DNA of 64,000 nucleotides from Syntrophomonas sp. DTU019 (lineage in GTDB: Bacteria > Bacillota > Syntrophomonadia > Syntrophomonadales > Syntrophomonadaceae): assembly GCA_913757435.1 (NCBI GenBank), contig CAJYDM010000001.1, positions 248,001 to 312,000 on the forward strand, written 5' to 3'. How positions within the stretch are numbered: the first letter of the stretch is position 1; every line of letters starts with the position of its first letter. This document shows, one piece after another, positions 47,006 through 55,443 of this stretch. The notes under the pieces were generated by a model that saw nothing but the letters and a program-made list of their open reading frames with translations, was not told the origin of the DNA and searched no databases. The position numbers were made by a program, and so were the translations under genes.

Positions 47006-47722
47006 CTACCTCAGGACATTGCTGCGATAAGGATTATCCTCACTGATCACCACAGCCAGCAAAGTCCAGGCAGGGATATAAGCGGCCCACACCACATTCT
47101 GCATCCAGGGCTGGTATAAGGCAGTATACTGCAGATTAAAATGGACGTAGGCCACGGCCAGGTCGGATACGAGCATCAGAATAGCTGAGATTGCCAACAG
47201 CAAGGCGATCTTAATACGGTAATACCTTCTGAAAATGGTGCATATCGAAGTCCATGCCATATAGTTCAGAATCACCCCAAAGCATAATACTCCTACCAGT
47301 TTCCAGACGGGGATTTCTGAAAGCGGCAAAGTAGCCAGCACCGCCAGAGAGATACTTACCAACAATATAGCACTTATTACCTCCCCCACTCCGATGCGGT
47401 AATTCTTTCGATTGGCTCCTATTAAACACAAATATGCCGCGGCAAAACCCGCTGAACCTGCCACGGTATAATCAAATCCGGTAATAGTGGGCAACAAAAC
47501 CAAAAATAAATCCGCAATGGCGACGCATAACAGAGCCAGACTCATCAGTTGCTGTTCATTTCCGATTTTATTCACCCATTGTGCTGCCAGATACAGCGTA
47601 ACAACGGTGATATATTTTACATATTGCACCAGGTCGTATCCGGTGAAAAAATTATCCAGGATAAGGATAAATACGGTCAAAGGCAAATATACTGACAACA
47701 AAACCCGCTGTGCGTTGTTCAC
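47006..47722 (-). CDS. YhhN-family (lysoplasmalogenase-like) membrane protein
   Basis: 238 residues and about eight helices. 'ALLCVAIADLFLVLLP' and 'ISAILMLVSDLAVAYVHF' resemble the two Asp-containing helices of the YhhN/TMEM86 family, which hydrolyses lysoplasmalogens. The rest is weakly conserved, so the enzyme role is a family inference. Plasmalogens are common in anaerobic Clostridia. It is convergent with the exporter genes. Confidence 0.6.
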   Translation of the reverse strand: MNNAQRVLLSVYLPLTVFILILDNFFTGYDLVQYVKYITVVTLYLAAQWVNKIGNEQQLMSLALLCVAIADLFLVLLPTITGFDYTVAGSAGFAAAYLCLIGANRKNYRIGVGEVISAILLVSISLAVLATLPLSEIPVWKLVGVLCFGVILNYMAWTSICTIFRRYYRIKIALLLAISAILMLVSDLAVAYVHFNLQYTALYQPWMQNVVWAAYIPAWTLLAVVISEDNPYRSNVLR

Positions 47723-47961
47723 TTCAAGCTGTCCTCCATTATTTGCAAGCCTCGAACTTCCGTATATTTATACGCTCAGATGGCAAGATTAAGTCTACCA
47801 AACCCATTTATATAGCCCATGGCCGTTCAATAAAAGGTCCTTATATTGCCTGATTCTCAGTTTACTACCATTTTTGGTTGAGCATTTGGGCAATCCGTGT
47901 TACCATACCCATATAGGGTATATTCATAATGCTTTGAACTTGAAAGGAGGCATCATTTAAC

Positions 47962-48231
47962 ATGGAAGTTATAAAGGCAACTCCATCCGCCATTGAGGAC
48001 TTAAAAGGGATCCTGTCAGCCCAGAAGATCGCAACCAATAACCTGCGTATCATTGCCAACGTTGGGTGAGGGGGCATGGCTTTTAATCTGGTTCTGGATG
48101 AACCAGCTGAGGGTGACAAAGTCCAGGAACACCATGGTATCAAATTTACGGTGGAAAACCATATCTATGAAAATTACGGACCTTTCGTGCTGACTTCAGT
48201 TAAACACGTGAACAGGTTTTTCTGCAGCTGA
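47962..48231 (+). CDS. HesB-like selenoprotein with in-frame UGA at codon 36
   Basis: The frame starts at an ATG after AAAGGAGG and is interrupted by TGA at 48067-48069. Translated through as Sec (U), it reads 'LRIIANVGUGGMAFNLVLDE', where IscA/HesB proteins have 'GCSGMAY'; thus U replaces the first cluster-ligand Cys. 'GIKFTVENHIYENYGPF' continues the HesB fold. With the next TGA (48229-48231) as stop it has 89 residues, matching the known small HesB-related selenoproteins. That second TGA falls in 'CSUGE', exactly where IscA has 'CGCGE', so it may also encode Sec; the frame then stays open to 48375 but would run through a terminator. A SECIS-like hairpin follows the first TGA. Confidence 0.85.
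48088..48106 (+). promoter_or_regulatory. Candidate bacterial SECIS element in HesB-like gene
   Basis: A perfect 7-bp stem CTGGTTC/GAACCAG with the 5-base loop TGGAT. The loop G (48096) is 27 nt after the first UGA. This fits the bacterial SECIS pattern of a stem-loop with a G in the first two loop positions at 16-37 nt. Confidence 0.8.
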
Positions 48232-48311
48232 GGGGAGAAAAACAGCCTGAGGGAGGCGGGTGTGATTCCTGCACCTCCTGTTAACACAGACTCAAAGATC
48301 ATAAATGATGT

Positions 48312-48344
48312 AAAGCCTGCCAGGATTGACCTGGCAGGCTTTTT
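48312..48344 (+). terminator. Rho-independent terminator of HesB-like gene
   Basis: A perfect 13-bp stem, AAAGCCTGCCAGG / CCTGGCAGGCTTT, with a 5-base loop and a run of five T. It lies 80 bases after the second TGA of the HesB-like gene and inside any frame extended past it, which favours that TGA as the stop. Confidence 0.9.
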
Positions 48345-48710
48345 ACTTGTCTTGCAACATGCGAGATGGAAGTAAAGAATAGAATTGTATAATGTGGATA
48401 ATTGCTGTGTTGATGTCAAATCACATCTGACATACCACTATATACCATACCCCTCCCACCTATAACCTCTATTACAGTATACTTCGCCCATTGCACCATC
48501 CTTTCACCTCCATCCAAAACAATATACCCATATTTACCAAAAGGTAGCGGCAGAAAAAAGTCGAATTATCTAGGCGCAGGGTGAAAGAACATTTCCTGGA
48601 TTATTATCAAAACCGCCTCAGCTATGGCAGTCTTTCCAGGACTAAATGTTTTCACCCAAAGCAACTCATTTTTGGGAAACTTGCACTGATTGGAAAGGAG
48701 AACTAGAACA
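48345..48710. other. Intergenic region, nothing recognised
   Basis: AT-rich, pyrimidine-rich on the plus strand in places (ACCCCTCCCACC near 48450). No supported gene or promoter was found before the ribosome binding site of the next gene. Confidence 0.35.
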
Positions 48711-49340
48711 ATGAAAAAAAGGATCGCGTTGCTGTTGTTGACAATCTTTATGGTTTCCACCCTGACCTTCCCAGCTCTGGCCGAATATTCGAGTTATAGC
48801 AGCCTTAAAGCTCGAAATACCTATGGCAGAGACTACAGGATCGTAACCCGGGACCGCGCTTCGTCTAAAGCGGTCATCGCCATCCATGGCGGGGGTATAG
48901 AGTTTCATACCGATGATATTGCCTCTGCCATAGCATCCCGGGGAGGCTACGATTACTATGGTTTTATCGGCTTGAGAAAAGGCTTCGGATTGCATATCAC
49001 CTCCACCAAATTCAGGGAAGCCCGGGCTGTAAATTTGGTTAGAAAATCGACCCGCACCGTTGCCATCCATGGCTGCGGGGGTACCAGCCGGGCTGTCACC
49101 TATGTGGGCGGTCGCGACAAATATCTGGGCAACAAAATCAAAGCTGAATTACGGAAGGCAGGGTTTAATGCCGTCACTGCTCCCGCCCGCCTGGCAGGAA
49201 GTTCCAAGGCCAACATCGTCAACCGCAACAGGATAGGCAAGGGTGTACAACTGGAACTCAGCTCTCCCATGAGATCTAAACTTGCCAAGAACCGCACTCT
49301 GTTCAACCGCTATGTGAACGCCGTCAACCGGGCTATGTAG
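48711..49340 (+). CDS. Secreted poly-gamma-glutamate hydrolase-like protein
   Basis: About 209 residues with a signal peptide ('RIALLLLTIFMVSTLTFPALA'-type, first 24 residues). The mature part has 'AVIAIHGGGIEFHTDDIASA' and 'HITSTKFREARAVNLV', and 'VAIHGCGG' later, the His-rich zinc-site blocks of the phage PghP-like poly-gamma-glutamate hydrolase family (carboxypeptidase-like fold). It would cleave gamma-glutamyl polymers outside the cell. The longer open frame from 48690 lacks a ribosome binding site; GGAAAGGAG fits the ATG at 48711. It is followed by a strong terminator. Confidence 0.82.
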   Translation: MKKRIALLLLTIFMVSTLTFPALAEYSSYSSLKARNTYGRDYRIVTRDRASSKAVIAIHGGGIEFHTDDIASAIASRGGYDYYGFIGLRKGFGLHITSTKFREARAVNLVRKSTRTVAIHGCGGTSRAVTYVGGRDKYLGNKIKAELRKAGFNAVTAPARLAGSSKANIVNRNRIGKGVQLELSSPMRSKLAKNRTLFNRYVNAVNRAM

Positions 49341-49396
49341 GTAAAACGACACCAGGGTGCATTTTCCCGTGTCAATTAAATCGCCGCATATAACGT

Positions 49397-49440
49397 GGGC
49401 ACAAGGATTTCTCCGAAAAATCCTTGTGCCCTTTTATTTT
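49397..49440 (+). terminator. Strong Rho-independent terminator
   Basis: A perfect 14-bp stem GGGCACAAGGATTT / AAATCCTTGTGCCC, followed by TTTTATTTT. Placed 57 bases past the poly-gamma-glutamate hydrolase-like gene. Confidence 0.93.
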
Positions 49441-49621
49441 CCCGGAGATCAATGATCACTCCGCTTTTCTCCGTTCTCCTCCTTGATATATCCGGTGGTC
49501 GGATGGCTTTTTGGCAGGGGTCTATGCATGAGTTGTACCATTTCCGGGAATGAATAGTAGACTGAAGCCGATCCCCTTATATACAATTGTAGGAAAGAGT
49601 TCATGAAGGAGCAAAGCATGT

Positions 49622-50776
49622 ATGAACAGATCAACGCCATCGTCGCAAACTGAACAATTGTCACCTTTTATTGTCATGGAGGTCTTGGAGAAAGCCCAGG
49701 CCATGATGTCTCAGGGTGAGGACATTATCCATCTGGAGGTGGGCGAACCCGATTTCTCTACGCCTGAGCCCGTCAAGGAAGCACTGCTGCAGGCCATCAA
49801 GGACAATGACACCCATTACACTCACAGTATGGGAAAACTGACCTTGAGGGAGGCCATCTGCGAGCATTATTGGAATAAATACCGAGTCGAGATCACCCCT
49901 GAACAGGTACTGGTCACTTCCGGAACCTCGCCGGGAATGTTGATCATGTTTTCAGTCCTTTTAGAGAGGGGGGAGGAAATAATACTGCCTGACCCCTATT
50001 ATGCCTGCTACCCCAACTTCATCAATTATGTGGGTGGTAAAACGGTTTTCCTGCCAGTTTCTGAAGAAGACGGATTCAAATACCGGCCCGATGTCATCAA
50101 ACAGCACTTGAGCCCGCTTACTCGGGCGGTATTGCTCAACTCCCCAGGCAATCCTACTGGCGTGGTGTTTAGTGCTGCAGACCTAGAATCTCTGGCCCAA
50201 CTTGATACTATTATTATTGCTGACGAGATTTATAATGGGCTTATATATGAAGGTGAACAACATACTATCCTCGAATACACCGACCAGGCCTTTGTGGTCA
50301 ATGGTTTTTCCAAGCTCTATGCTATGACCGGATGGCGTCTGGGCTATGTGATTGCGCCTCGCCAGTATATACGAGCCATGCAGATAATGCAGCAGAATTT
50401 TTTCATCTGCGCCTCCTCATTTGCCCAGGAGGGAGGCATCGCTGCCCTGCGCCAATGCGAACCCGATGTGCAGAGAATGCTGGAGATATATAATAAGCGC
50501 CGCCTCTATCTGTTAAGCCGCCTAAAAGATATGGGAATAGCTACCCGGCATGATCCTCAGGGAGCCTTCTACGCACTTGCCAACGTCAAGCAATATACTG
50601 CTGACTCCTACCGGTTCGCTTTTGACATCCTCGAGCAAGCCAAAGTGGCGGTCACTCCCGGCATAGACTTCGGGCCCAATTGTGAGGGCTATATCCGCTT
50701 TTCCTATGCCAACTCCCTGGAGAACATTAAAGAAGGGCTGGATCGGCTGGAAGCGTTTCTAATAAGCCTGAAATAG
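49622..50776 (+). CDS. PLP-dependent class I/II aminotransferase
   Basis: 384 residues, fold type I. 'LEVGEPDFSTPEPVKEA' at the start, 'SPGNPTGVV' and 'IIADEIYNGLIYEG' in the centre, the PLP lysine in 'NGFSKLYAMTGWRLGY', and the substrate-carboxylate Arg in 'GYIRFSYANS' near the end are all visible. Such enzymes transfer amino groups between aspartate, aromatic or other amino acids and 2-oxoglutarate. AspC/PatA-type specificity cannot be separated by eye. No biosynthetic neighbours are present. Confidence 0.9.
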   Translation: MNRSTPSSQTEQLSPFIVMEVLEKAQAMMSQGEDIIHLEVGEPDFSTPEPVKEALLQAIKDNDTHYTHSMGKLTLREAICEHYWNKYRVEITPEQVLVTSGTSPGMLIMFSVLLERGEEIILPDPYYACYPNFINYVGGKTVFLPVSEEDGFKYRPDVIKQHLSPLTRAVLLNSPGNPTGVVFSAADLESLAQLDTIIIADEIYNGLIYEGEQHTILEYTDQAFVVNGFSKLYAMTGWRLGYVIAPRQYIRAMQIMQQNFFICASSFAQEGGIAALRQCEPDVQRMLEIYNKRRLYLLSRLKDMGIATRHDPQGAFYALANVKQYTADSYRFAFDILEQAKVAVTPGIDFGPNCEGYIRFSYANSLENIKEGLDRLEAFLISLK

Positions 50777-50800
50777 AACGTAATAGCAGCGCTAGTATCG

Positions 50801-50833
50801 AAAAGGGCCGCAGGCACAAATCTCCTGCGGCCC
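50801..50833 (-). terminator. Terminator between aminotransferase and MaoC genes
   Basis: A perfect 10-bp stem GGGCCGCAGG / CCTGCGGCCC. On the minus strand it is followed by TTTTCG, fitting termination of the MaoC gene; it may also act on the convergent aminotransferase message. Confidence 0.75.
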
Positions 50834-50858
50834 AACTGCAATCAGCAAATGCCTTCGC

Positions 50859-51320
50859 TTAAGCTTTTTTCTTAGCCATCATGGTAGTCTGGTATTCAAT
50901 AACCTGCTGACCACGCTGATTATAAGTCTTGTTCTTATAAATGAAAAGATTCATTTCCGGGTTCTTGGTAGGGCGGAAATCAACCACTTCGGCGTTTGCA
51001 GTCAGGGTGTCTCCGAAGAGGACCGGAGTAGTAATTTTAACATTGTCGATTCCAATATAAGCATAGATTTCATATCCGACATCTTCCAGCAAGTAGGCTA
51101 TGGTATCGGCATGATGCACCAATCCATCAGCCACTGTAAAAATAATCGGACCGGCCAGAGAGCGTTCTTTAAACCAGGTATTTTTTGCGTATTCCGAATT
51201 GCTATGTACCGCCATATTGAACCAGGTCAGTTGATGAAGAATGGAAAAATCTCCTACATCAAGGGTACGGCTAACCTTACAAGGAATTTTGGTACCGGGT
51301 GCCAGTGTGCCATTACTCAT
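50859..51320 (-). CDS. MaoC-like (R)-hydratase/thioesterase-fold protein
   Basis: 153 residues, single hot-dog fold. The middle block 'ERSLAGPIIFTVADGLVHH' and 'VKITTPVLFGDTLTANAEVVDF' match the MaoC dehydratase family (the second is the conserved 'P-V-x-x-G-D-T-L' strand). MaoC proteins hydrate enoyl-CoA to (R)-3-hydroxyacyl-CoA, feeding polyhydroxyalkanoate or beta-oxidation branches. The usual catalytic Asp/His pair near 'D-x-N-x-x-H' is not clear here, so activity is uncertain. A decayed gene lies directly upstream. Confidence 0.8.
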   Translation of the reverse strand: MSNGTLAPGTKIPCKVSRTLDVGDFSILHQLTWFNMAVHSNSEYAKNTWFKERSLAGPIIFTVADGLVHHADTIAYLLEDVGYEIYAYIGIDNVKITTPVLFGDTLTANAEVVDFRPTKNPEMNLFIYKNKTYNQRGQQVIEYQTTMMAKKKA

Positions 51321-51413
51321 TTAACTTCCCCTCCTTAATTTATACTGCCTATTTTATCCCCCGCAGGGAATTGCAGAACAAGCATGGACTCCGCCTTAAT
51401 TCACGTACACCCC

Positions 51414-51760
51414 TCAATCAACGCTTGATTGCGCTTGTATACTGATTAAGGCCATCTGCTCATAACCTGTGCGGAAAGTCTCTAAACCCTTATTTGAGGC
51501 CTCGGCCGCATGCAGTGACCTCATCCCCATGAGTTCATTAAAGCCTGCCCGCCATACTAGGTACTCTCCTCATCTCCATCTTAGTTACCAGCTCGGCGCT
51601 TAACCACCACCTCCCCGGATCAGACTCTGCCAAGGGCTCTCCAGTTTAAAGCATTGGCCTGTCTCACCGCCTCAGATCAATAAGCCTGGGACAGGAAAAA
51701 GAGGACTGTCAAAGCCTTCGATTGGAAGGTTCTGACCCGTGCCGCTCAAATGCTTAAAAT
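51414..51760 (-). pseudogene. Decayed small coding region upstream of the MaoC gene
   Basis: Protein-like pieces in successive minus-strand frames suggest one gene broken by several frameshifts: 'EAVRQANALNWRALGRV', then 'AELVTKMEM', then 'LVWRAGFNELMGMRSLHAAE' running on to a TGA at 51414. The helical, charged character resembles phasins or similar granule proteins, and the neighbour is a MaoC-type hydratase, but I cannot assign a family. The limits are approximate. Confidence 0.4.
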
Positions 51761-52351
51761 ACTGTCTAAATGGTTTTATCTATATTAAGCGGAAATCGTT
51801 AGAAACGGGTAGTCATCCCACAAGTCTTACATTTCTATACTATACATTAATAGCTATTATTGGTGTGCAGGTCATGGTACATCTCTCTAAATTCCATCGC
51901 ACTGCCGCTGTCCACCTAAAATATTGGCAGGAATAAGCTGATTATTATGCTATAAAGAGTGTGTCTGGTGGGTTACAAATAGCTTAACATACCCCTGGGC
52001 TTTAGTAAATTTTAATAAAATCCAAAAACACAGCTTATTTCTCTACCATCGTCACTGGCCTGAATCCGATCCACAGACTCCATGCCGTCTTTTTCCATTT
52101 TTCTTTCAATCCCGATATTCGGAGCGCTACCCAGCTCTGCGGGGCTTCGTGATCCTCCCGAAGTAGTATACCCGGTTAATAAAAGTTTCCTTTCACTCGG
52201 CACTTGTGCATTCATTTCGAGGTTGGCATTACTTGTCTAAGTATCCGAGTCCAAAGTGCTTCTTAGAGGTTGATAGCAGAGGAATATGTGCAAGGTTAAG
52301 CAAAATACGTAGTATTATATAAAGGCAAAACTTACAGGCAGGTGAAGCAGC
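51761..52351. other. Intergenic region, nothing firmly recognised
   Basis: A 67-codon minus-strand frame at 52012-52215 has no family likeness and a poor ribosome binding site. Otherwise no gene or clear structure. Confidence 0.35.
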
Positions 52352-52816
52352 ATGATTTCCATATTCTTATTGGCAGTTGTGGTTGTGGTCGTATTCCTGG
52401 CCCTGGCATTTATATCGGCCGCAGCGGTAAAAAATGAACCTCACGAAGGAGGAGAAACGATGGTCAGAAAAGTCTATGTATACCTGGTACTGTTCGCAAC
52501 CTTAATGATGATAATCGGTGGGAGCGTTGCCGCCTTTATGGCCGCGACCGACCTGATAGCCCCTGCCCCCTATCACCAGACTTACGCAGAGTTCAGACAG
52601 TTTGGCGGCAATGACAAAACCCTTAACCCCAGCTCACAGGATTTAACTGAGGATGAATGGATGGCCAGGTATCAGAACTTAGTAGACGCAGAAAAGCAAC
52701 GGCAGGCTGACCGGGCAAAGAATAATCTGATCAAAAGCCTGGGCTGGGTTATTATTCCTCTGCCGGTCTTCATATTCTTCCAGCGCCGTTTCCTGGGTCA
52801 ACCTGAACAACACTGA
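52352..52816 (+). CDS. Hypothetical protein with two or three membrane helices
   Basis: 154 residues. An N-terminal helix ('FLLAVVVVVVFLALAFISAA'), a second one near 38-62 ('VYLVLFATLMMIIGGSVAAF'), a charged middle region, and a third hydrophobic stretch near the end ('LGWVIIPLPVFIFFQ') are visible. The architecture resembles small DUF-type membrane proteins, but I do not recognise the family. AGGTGAAG lies upstream of the ATG. Confidence 0.6.
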   Translation: MISIFLLAVVVVVVFLALAFISAAAVKNEPHEGGETMVRKVYVYLVLFATLMMIIGGSVAAFMAATDLIAPAPYHQTYAEFRQFGGNDKTLNPSSQDLTEDEWMARYQNLVDAEKQRQADRAKNNLIKSLGWVIIPLPVFIFFQRRFLGQPEQH

Positions 52817-52906
52817 CCAGACCGGTCTCAAGATGATCAGCGCCCTTCCGGTAGACTCTCTTTTTGAGCATTATTTTAAAAAAATCACCACTACCGCTTC
52901 TACCGA

Positions 52907-52931
52907 ACAAAAAAGACCCTTATCGGGTCTT
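52907..52931 (-). terminator. Terminator between convergent genes
   Basis: AAGACCC / GGGTCTT stem with a 5-base loop. The minus strand continues TTTTTTG, so it should end the message of the 45-residue gene at 53015-53152. Confidence 0.75.
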
Positions 52932-53014
52932 AATTAGGGTGCTGATTATTTTGTTTACTGTCCAATATAAAACCGGGCATAATCAAAAAGGCTGAGGGCT
53001 TCGCAGTCCTAAAA

Positions 53015-53152
53015 TCATCCTGCGCCTAGCGGCTTGGAGTCCCCGTAAACTCCAGGTTTCTTACAGTTATCACCCTCTTTTTCAGGACAGTCGTTGTCCT
53101 GGGTATGTTTGAGCACTTTTTCAATCTTTTTAAGTTCATCTTTACCTGACAT
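53015..53152 (-). CDS. Small Cys-containing protein (45 residues)
   Basis: A short gene starting at ATG with GGAGGG 6 bases before it; the open frame extends upstream without a ribosome binding site. The N-terminal half is helical and charged ('GKDELKKIEKVLKHT'), and the C-terminal half holds two Cys ('NDCPEKEGDNCKKPG'). No family was recognised. The strong ribosome binding site and the terminator after it make it likely to be real. The Cys pair could bind a metal. Confidence 0.6.
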   Translation of the reverse strand: MSGKDELKKIEKVLKHTQDNDCPEKEGDNCKKPGVYGDSKPLGAG

Positions 53153-53332
53153 ATTTTCCCTCCTTTGTGCATTTAGCTTGGATTTACTTTTAGTATTATT
53201 GTAATTCTGGTTTTCTATTCTACGTTCGCAACCTTGCACCACATCTCAAAAGCAGCCTATAAGTTTAGGTGATTTCCCCAACCTCAAGCCAGGGCGTATT
53301 TTTTGTTATAATCCTGTTAAGGAGGTGATTAT

Positions 53333-54535
53333 ATGCCAAAACTGCCAATTTTGGTCGTGTTGTTAGTGCTGTGTTTGGCAGCTGGCTGCAGCTCGGTCGA
53401 TCCCCAACCCGGCAACAATAACACACCTATTGAAAAAACAGCTGGAAGCCCTTCAAGCAGCTCCGGAAGTGTGAAGCTGGTTGAAGCCTATCCAAACCTC
53501 ACTTTCAATCAGCCTCTCGATTACCACCCCGCCAATGATGATAAGGGCAGAGTATTTGTTGTCGAAAAGACCGGCACAATACTGGTATTCCATAATGATC
53601 CTCAGGTTCAGACCACGCATGTATTTATGGACCTGACCAACCGAGTAGACAGCAGATCCCCGGAAAAAGGCTTGTTGGGTTTTGCTCTGCACCCAGATTA
53701 TCAACACAATGGCTTTTTCTACGTAAACTATACCGATCAGAATAGCACCGTCATAGCACGCTACCAGGCAGATCCTGGCGACCCTAACCGGGCTTTGCCG
53801 TCCAGCGAAAAGATTATTCTCACCTTTCCCCAACCGTATGCCAACCACAATGGAGGGCAACTGGCCTTTGGTCCCGACGGTTATCTCTATATCGGCAGCG
53901 GAGATGGCGGAGCGGCAGGCGACCCCCAAAATAATGCTCAAAACCTGGGCAACTTATTGGGTAAAATTTTGCGTATCGACGTTGACCGTTCTGCTGACGG
54001 TATGGCCTATGCCATACCGCCGGACAATCCCTTCTTTGCGAATAAACAGGGTTTTAGAGAAGAAATCTATGCTTATGGGTTAAGAAACCCCTGGAGATTC
54101 AGCTTCGATCAGGTTCGTGGCTGGCTTTGGGCTGCGGATGTTGGCCAAAACAAGGTAGAAGAGATTGATATTATCCATAAAGGTGCCAATTATGGGTGGA
54201 ATAGAATGGAAGGCAGTCTTTTCTATCCATCCACAGCTTCATTTGATACTACCGGATTTACCATGCCGGTATGGGAATACCAGCATCCCCAGGGCAATTC
54301 CATTACCGGCGGATACGTCTATTACGGCAAATCAGCTCCCAGCTTGAATGGATGGTATGTATTCGGTGATTTTGTCACCGGGATGGTCTGGGCGGTAAGG
54401 CTTGATGAAAATATGAAGGCAGAAAGTCGCACCTTGCTTGATACTGATTATAATATTTCATCATTTGGACTTGATCAAAATAACGAACTGTATGTACTTG
54501 ATTATAATGGCAAAATATATAGACTAGTGGAGTAA
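53333..54535 (+). CDS. PQQ-type sugar dehydrogenase-like lipoprotein
   Basis: 400 residues. The N-terminus is a lipoprotein signal (lipobox 'LAAGC' near residue 19), then a six-bladed beta-propeller of the soluble glucose/sorbosone dehydrogenase family: 'GLLGFALHPDYQHNGFFYV', 'NHNGGQLAFGPDGYLYIGSG', 'AYGLRNPWRFSFD', 'GANYGWNRMEG'. In Acinetobacter-type enzymes PQQ binds here. In anaerobes the cofactor and reaction are uncertain, and some members may only bind sugar. A consensus AAGGAGGTGAT precedes the ATG. Confidence 0.88.
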   Translation: MPKLPILVVLLVLCLAAGCSSVDPQPGNNNTPIEKTAGSPSSSSGSVKLVEAYPNLTFNQPLDYHPANDDKGRVFVVEKTGTILVFHNDPQVQTTHVFMDLTNRVDSRSPEKGLLGFALHPDYQHNGFFYVNYTDQNSTVIARYQADPGDPNRALPSSEKIILTFPQPYANHNGGQLAFGPDGYLYIGSGDGGAAGDPQNNAQNLGNLLGKILRIDVDRSADGMAYAIPPDNPFFANKQGFREEIYAYGLRNPWRFSFDQVRGWLWAADVGQNKVEEIDIIHKGANYGWNRMEGSLFYPSTASFDTTGFTMPVWEYQHPQGNSITGGYVYYGKSAPSLNGWYVFGDFVTGMVWAVRLDENMKAESRTLLDTDYNISSFGLDQNNELYVLDYNGKIYRLVE

Positions 54536-54567
54536 AGCCCGGCAAATGTCGGTGCGGTAATGATGAT

Positions 54568-54960
54568 ATGTCTTACTGGCTTTTAAAAACCGAACCTGAA
54601 GATTACTCATGGGATGACCTTATAAAGGAAAAAGAGACGGTTTGGGAAGGTGTCAAGGCTCCTAAGGCTTTGTCCAATATTCAAAAGATGGAGCCCGGCG
54701 ACCTGGCCTTCATATATCACACCGGTAAAGAAAGGGCCATAGTGGGGATAGCGGAGATAATCAGTTACCCCTACAGGGATGCTCAGGAATCGGGATTGGT
54801 CTTTAAGGTGGTCCCGGTAAAACCGCTGTCCCAAAGGGTGACTCTATCAGAGATAAAGGCCAGCCAGCAGTTTAACGACTGGGACCTGGTTAAGTTGCAG
54901 CGCCTGTCTGTGGTGCCGGTAACCCCTGAACAGTGGCATAGTATAATCAATTGGAGGTAG
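54568..54960 (+). CDS. EVE-domain protein
   Basis: 130 residues, a single EVE (PUA-like) domain: 'YWLLKTEPEDYSWDDL' at the start, 'VWEGVKAPKALSNIQKM', 'GDLAFIYHTGKERAIVGIAE' and 'FKVVPVKPLSQRVTLSEIK'. EVE domains read modified bases in DNA or RNA and often occur in defence islands, but no defence gene is near. It is 32 bases after the dehydrogenase-like gene with a weak ribosome binding site, so it may be translated from the same message. Confidence 0.9.
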   Translation: MSYWLLKTEPEDYSWDDLIKEKETVWEGVKAPKALSNIQKMEPGDLAFIYHTGKERAIVGIAEIISYPYRDAQESGLVFKVVPVKPLSQRVTLSEIKASQQFNDWDLVKLQRLSVVPVTPEQWHSIINWR

Positions 54961-55017
54961 ACACTCTGGTTAATCATAATAGCCCAGCGGACAGTGCGTA
55001 GAGCATTAACAGAATAA

Positions 55018-55054
55018 CAGGCAGTGACAACCCGTTCGGGGTAATCACTGCCTG
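55018..55054. terminator. Bidirectional hairpin between convergent genes
   Basis: CAGGCAGTGA / TCACTGCCTG, with an inner ACCC/GGGT stem, between the EVE gene and the convergent ykuS-like gene. There is no long U-run on either strand, so termination strength is uncertain. Confidence 0.6.
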
Positions 55055-55077
55055 ATGGTTGATTTGATACTCTAAGA

Positions 55078-55329
55078 TCACTGCATATGCCTGGAAAATT
55101 GTTTAATGGTCATCCATATTTCTTCTGGGGTCATGCCTTCGGCACTGACTACCGGTGCGTCGATCCTGATGTCGGTCATACCCAGAAAGTTTCTGTCCAT
55201 ACCCGATAGAATCACCGCATCGACCTTCTGGTTTTGAGCGGCATCGATATCTATGATCCGGCATCCCTGCTCGCTCAGGTAATTTTTCACCGGTGCCAGT
55301 CCATCGTCAACTGCAACGACTTTGTTCAA
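55078..55329 (-). CDS. YkuS-family (UPF0180) protein
   Basis: 83 residues, near the usual length. The start 'VAVDDGLAPVKNYLSEQGCRI' and the middle 'AVILSGMDRNFLGMTDI' with 'APVVSAEGMTPEEI' follow the UPF0180 pattern seen in Bacillus YkuS. The function is unknown. It stands alone, convergent with the EVE gene. Confidence 0.8.
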   Translation of the reverse strand: MNKVVAVDDGLAPVKNYLSEQGCRIIDIDAAQNQKVDAVILSGMDRNFLGMTDIRIDAPVVSAEGMTPEEIWMTIKQFSRHMQ

Positions 55330-55443
55330 CCTGTCACCTCCCAGCCAAATAGTATCTATATTATGTGGTTACAAGACCGCCTTTATGCCTGGTCAGCTGG
55401 ACTGCTGCCACCGGTTTTGTTGCCGCCGATATCCAAGTTGACA

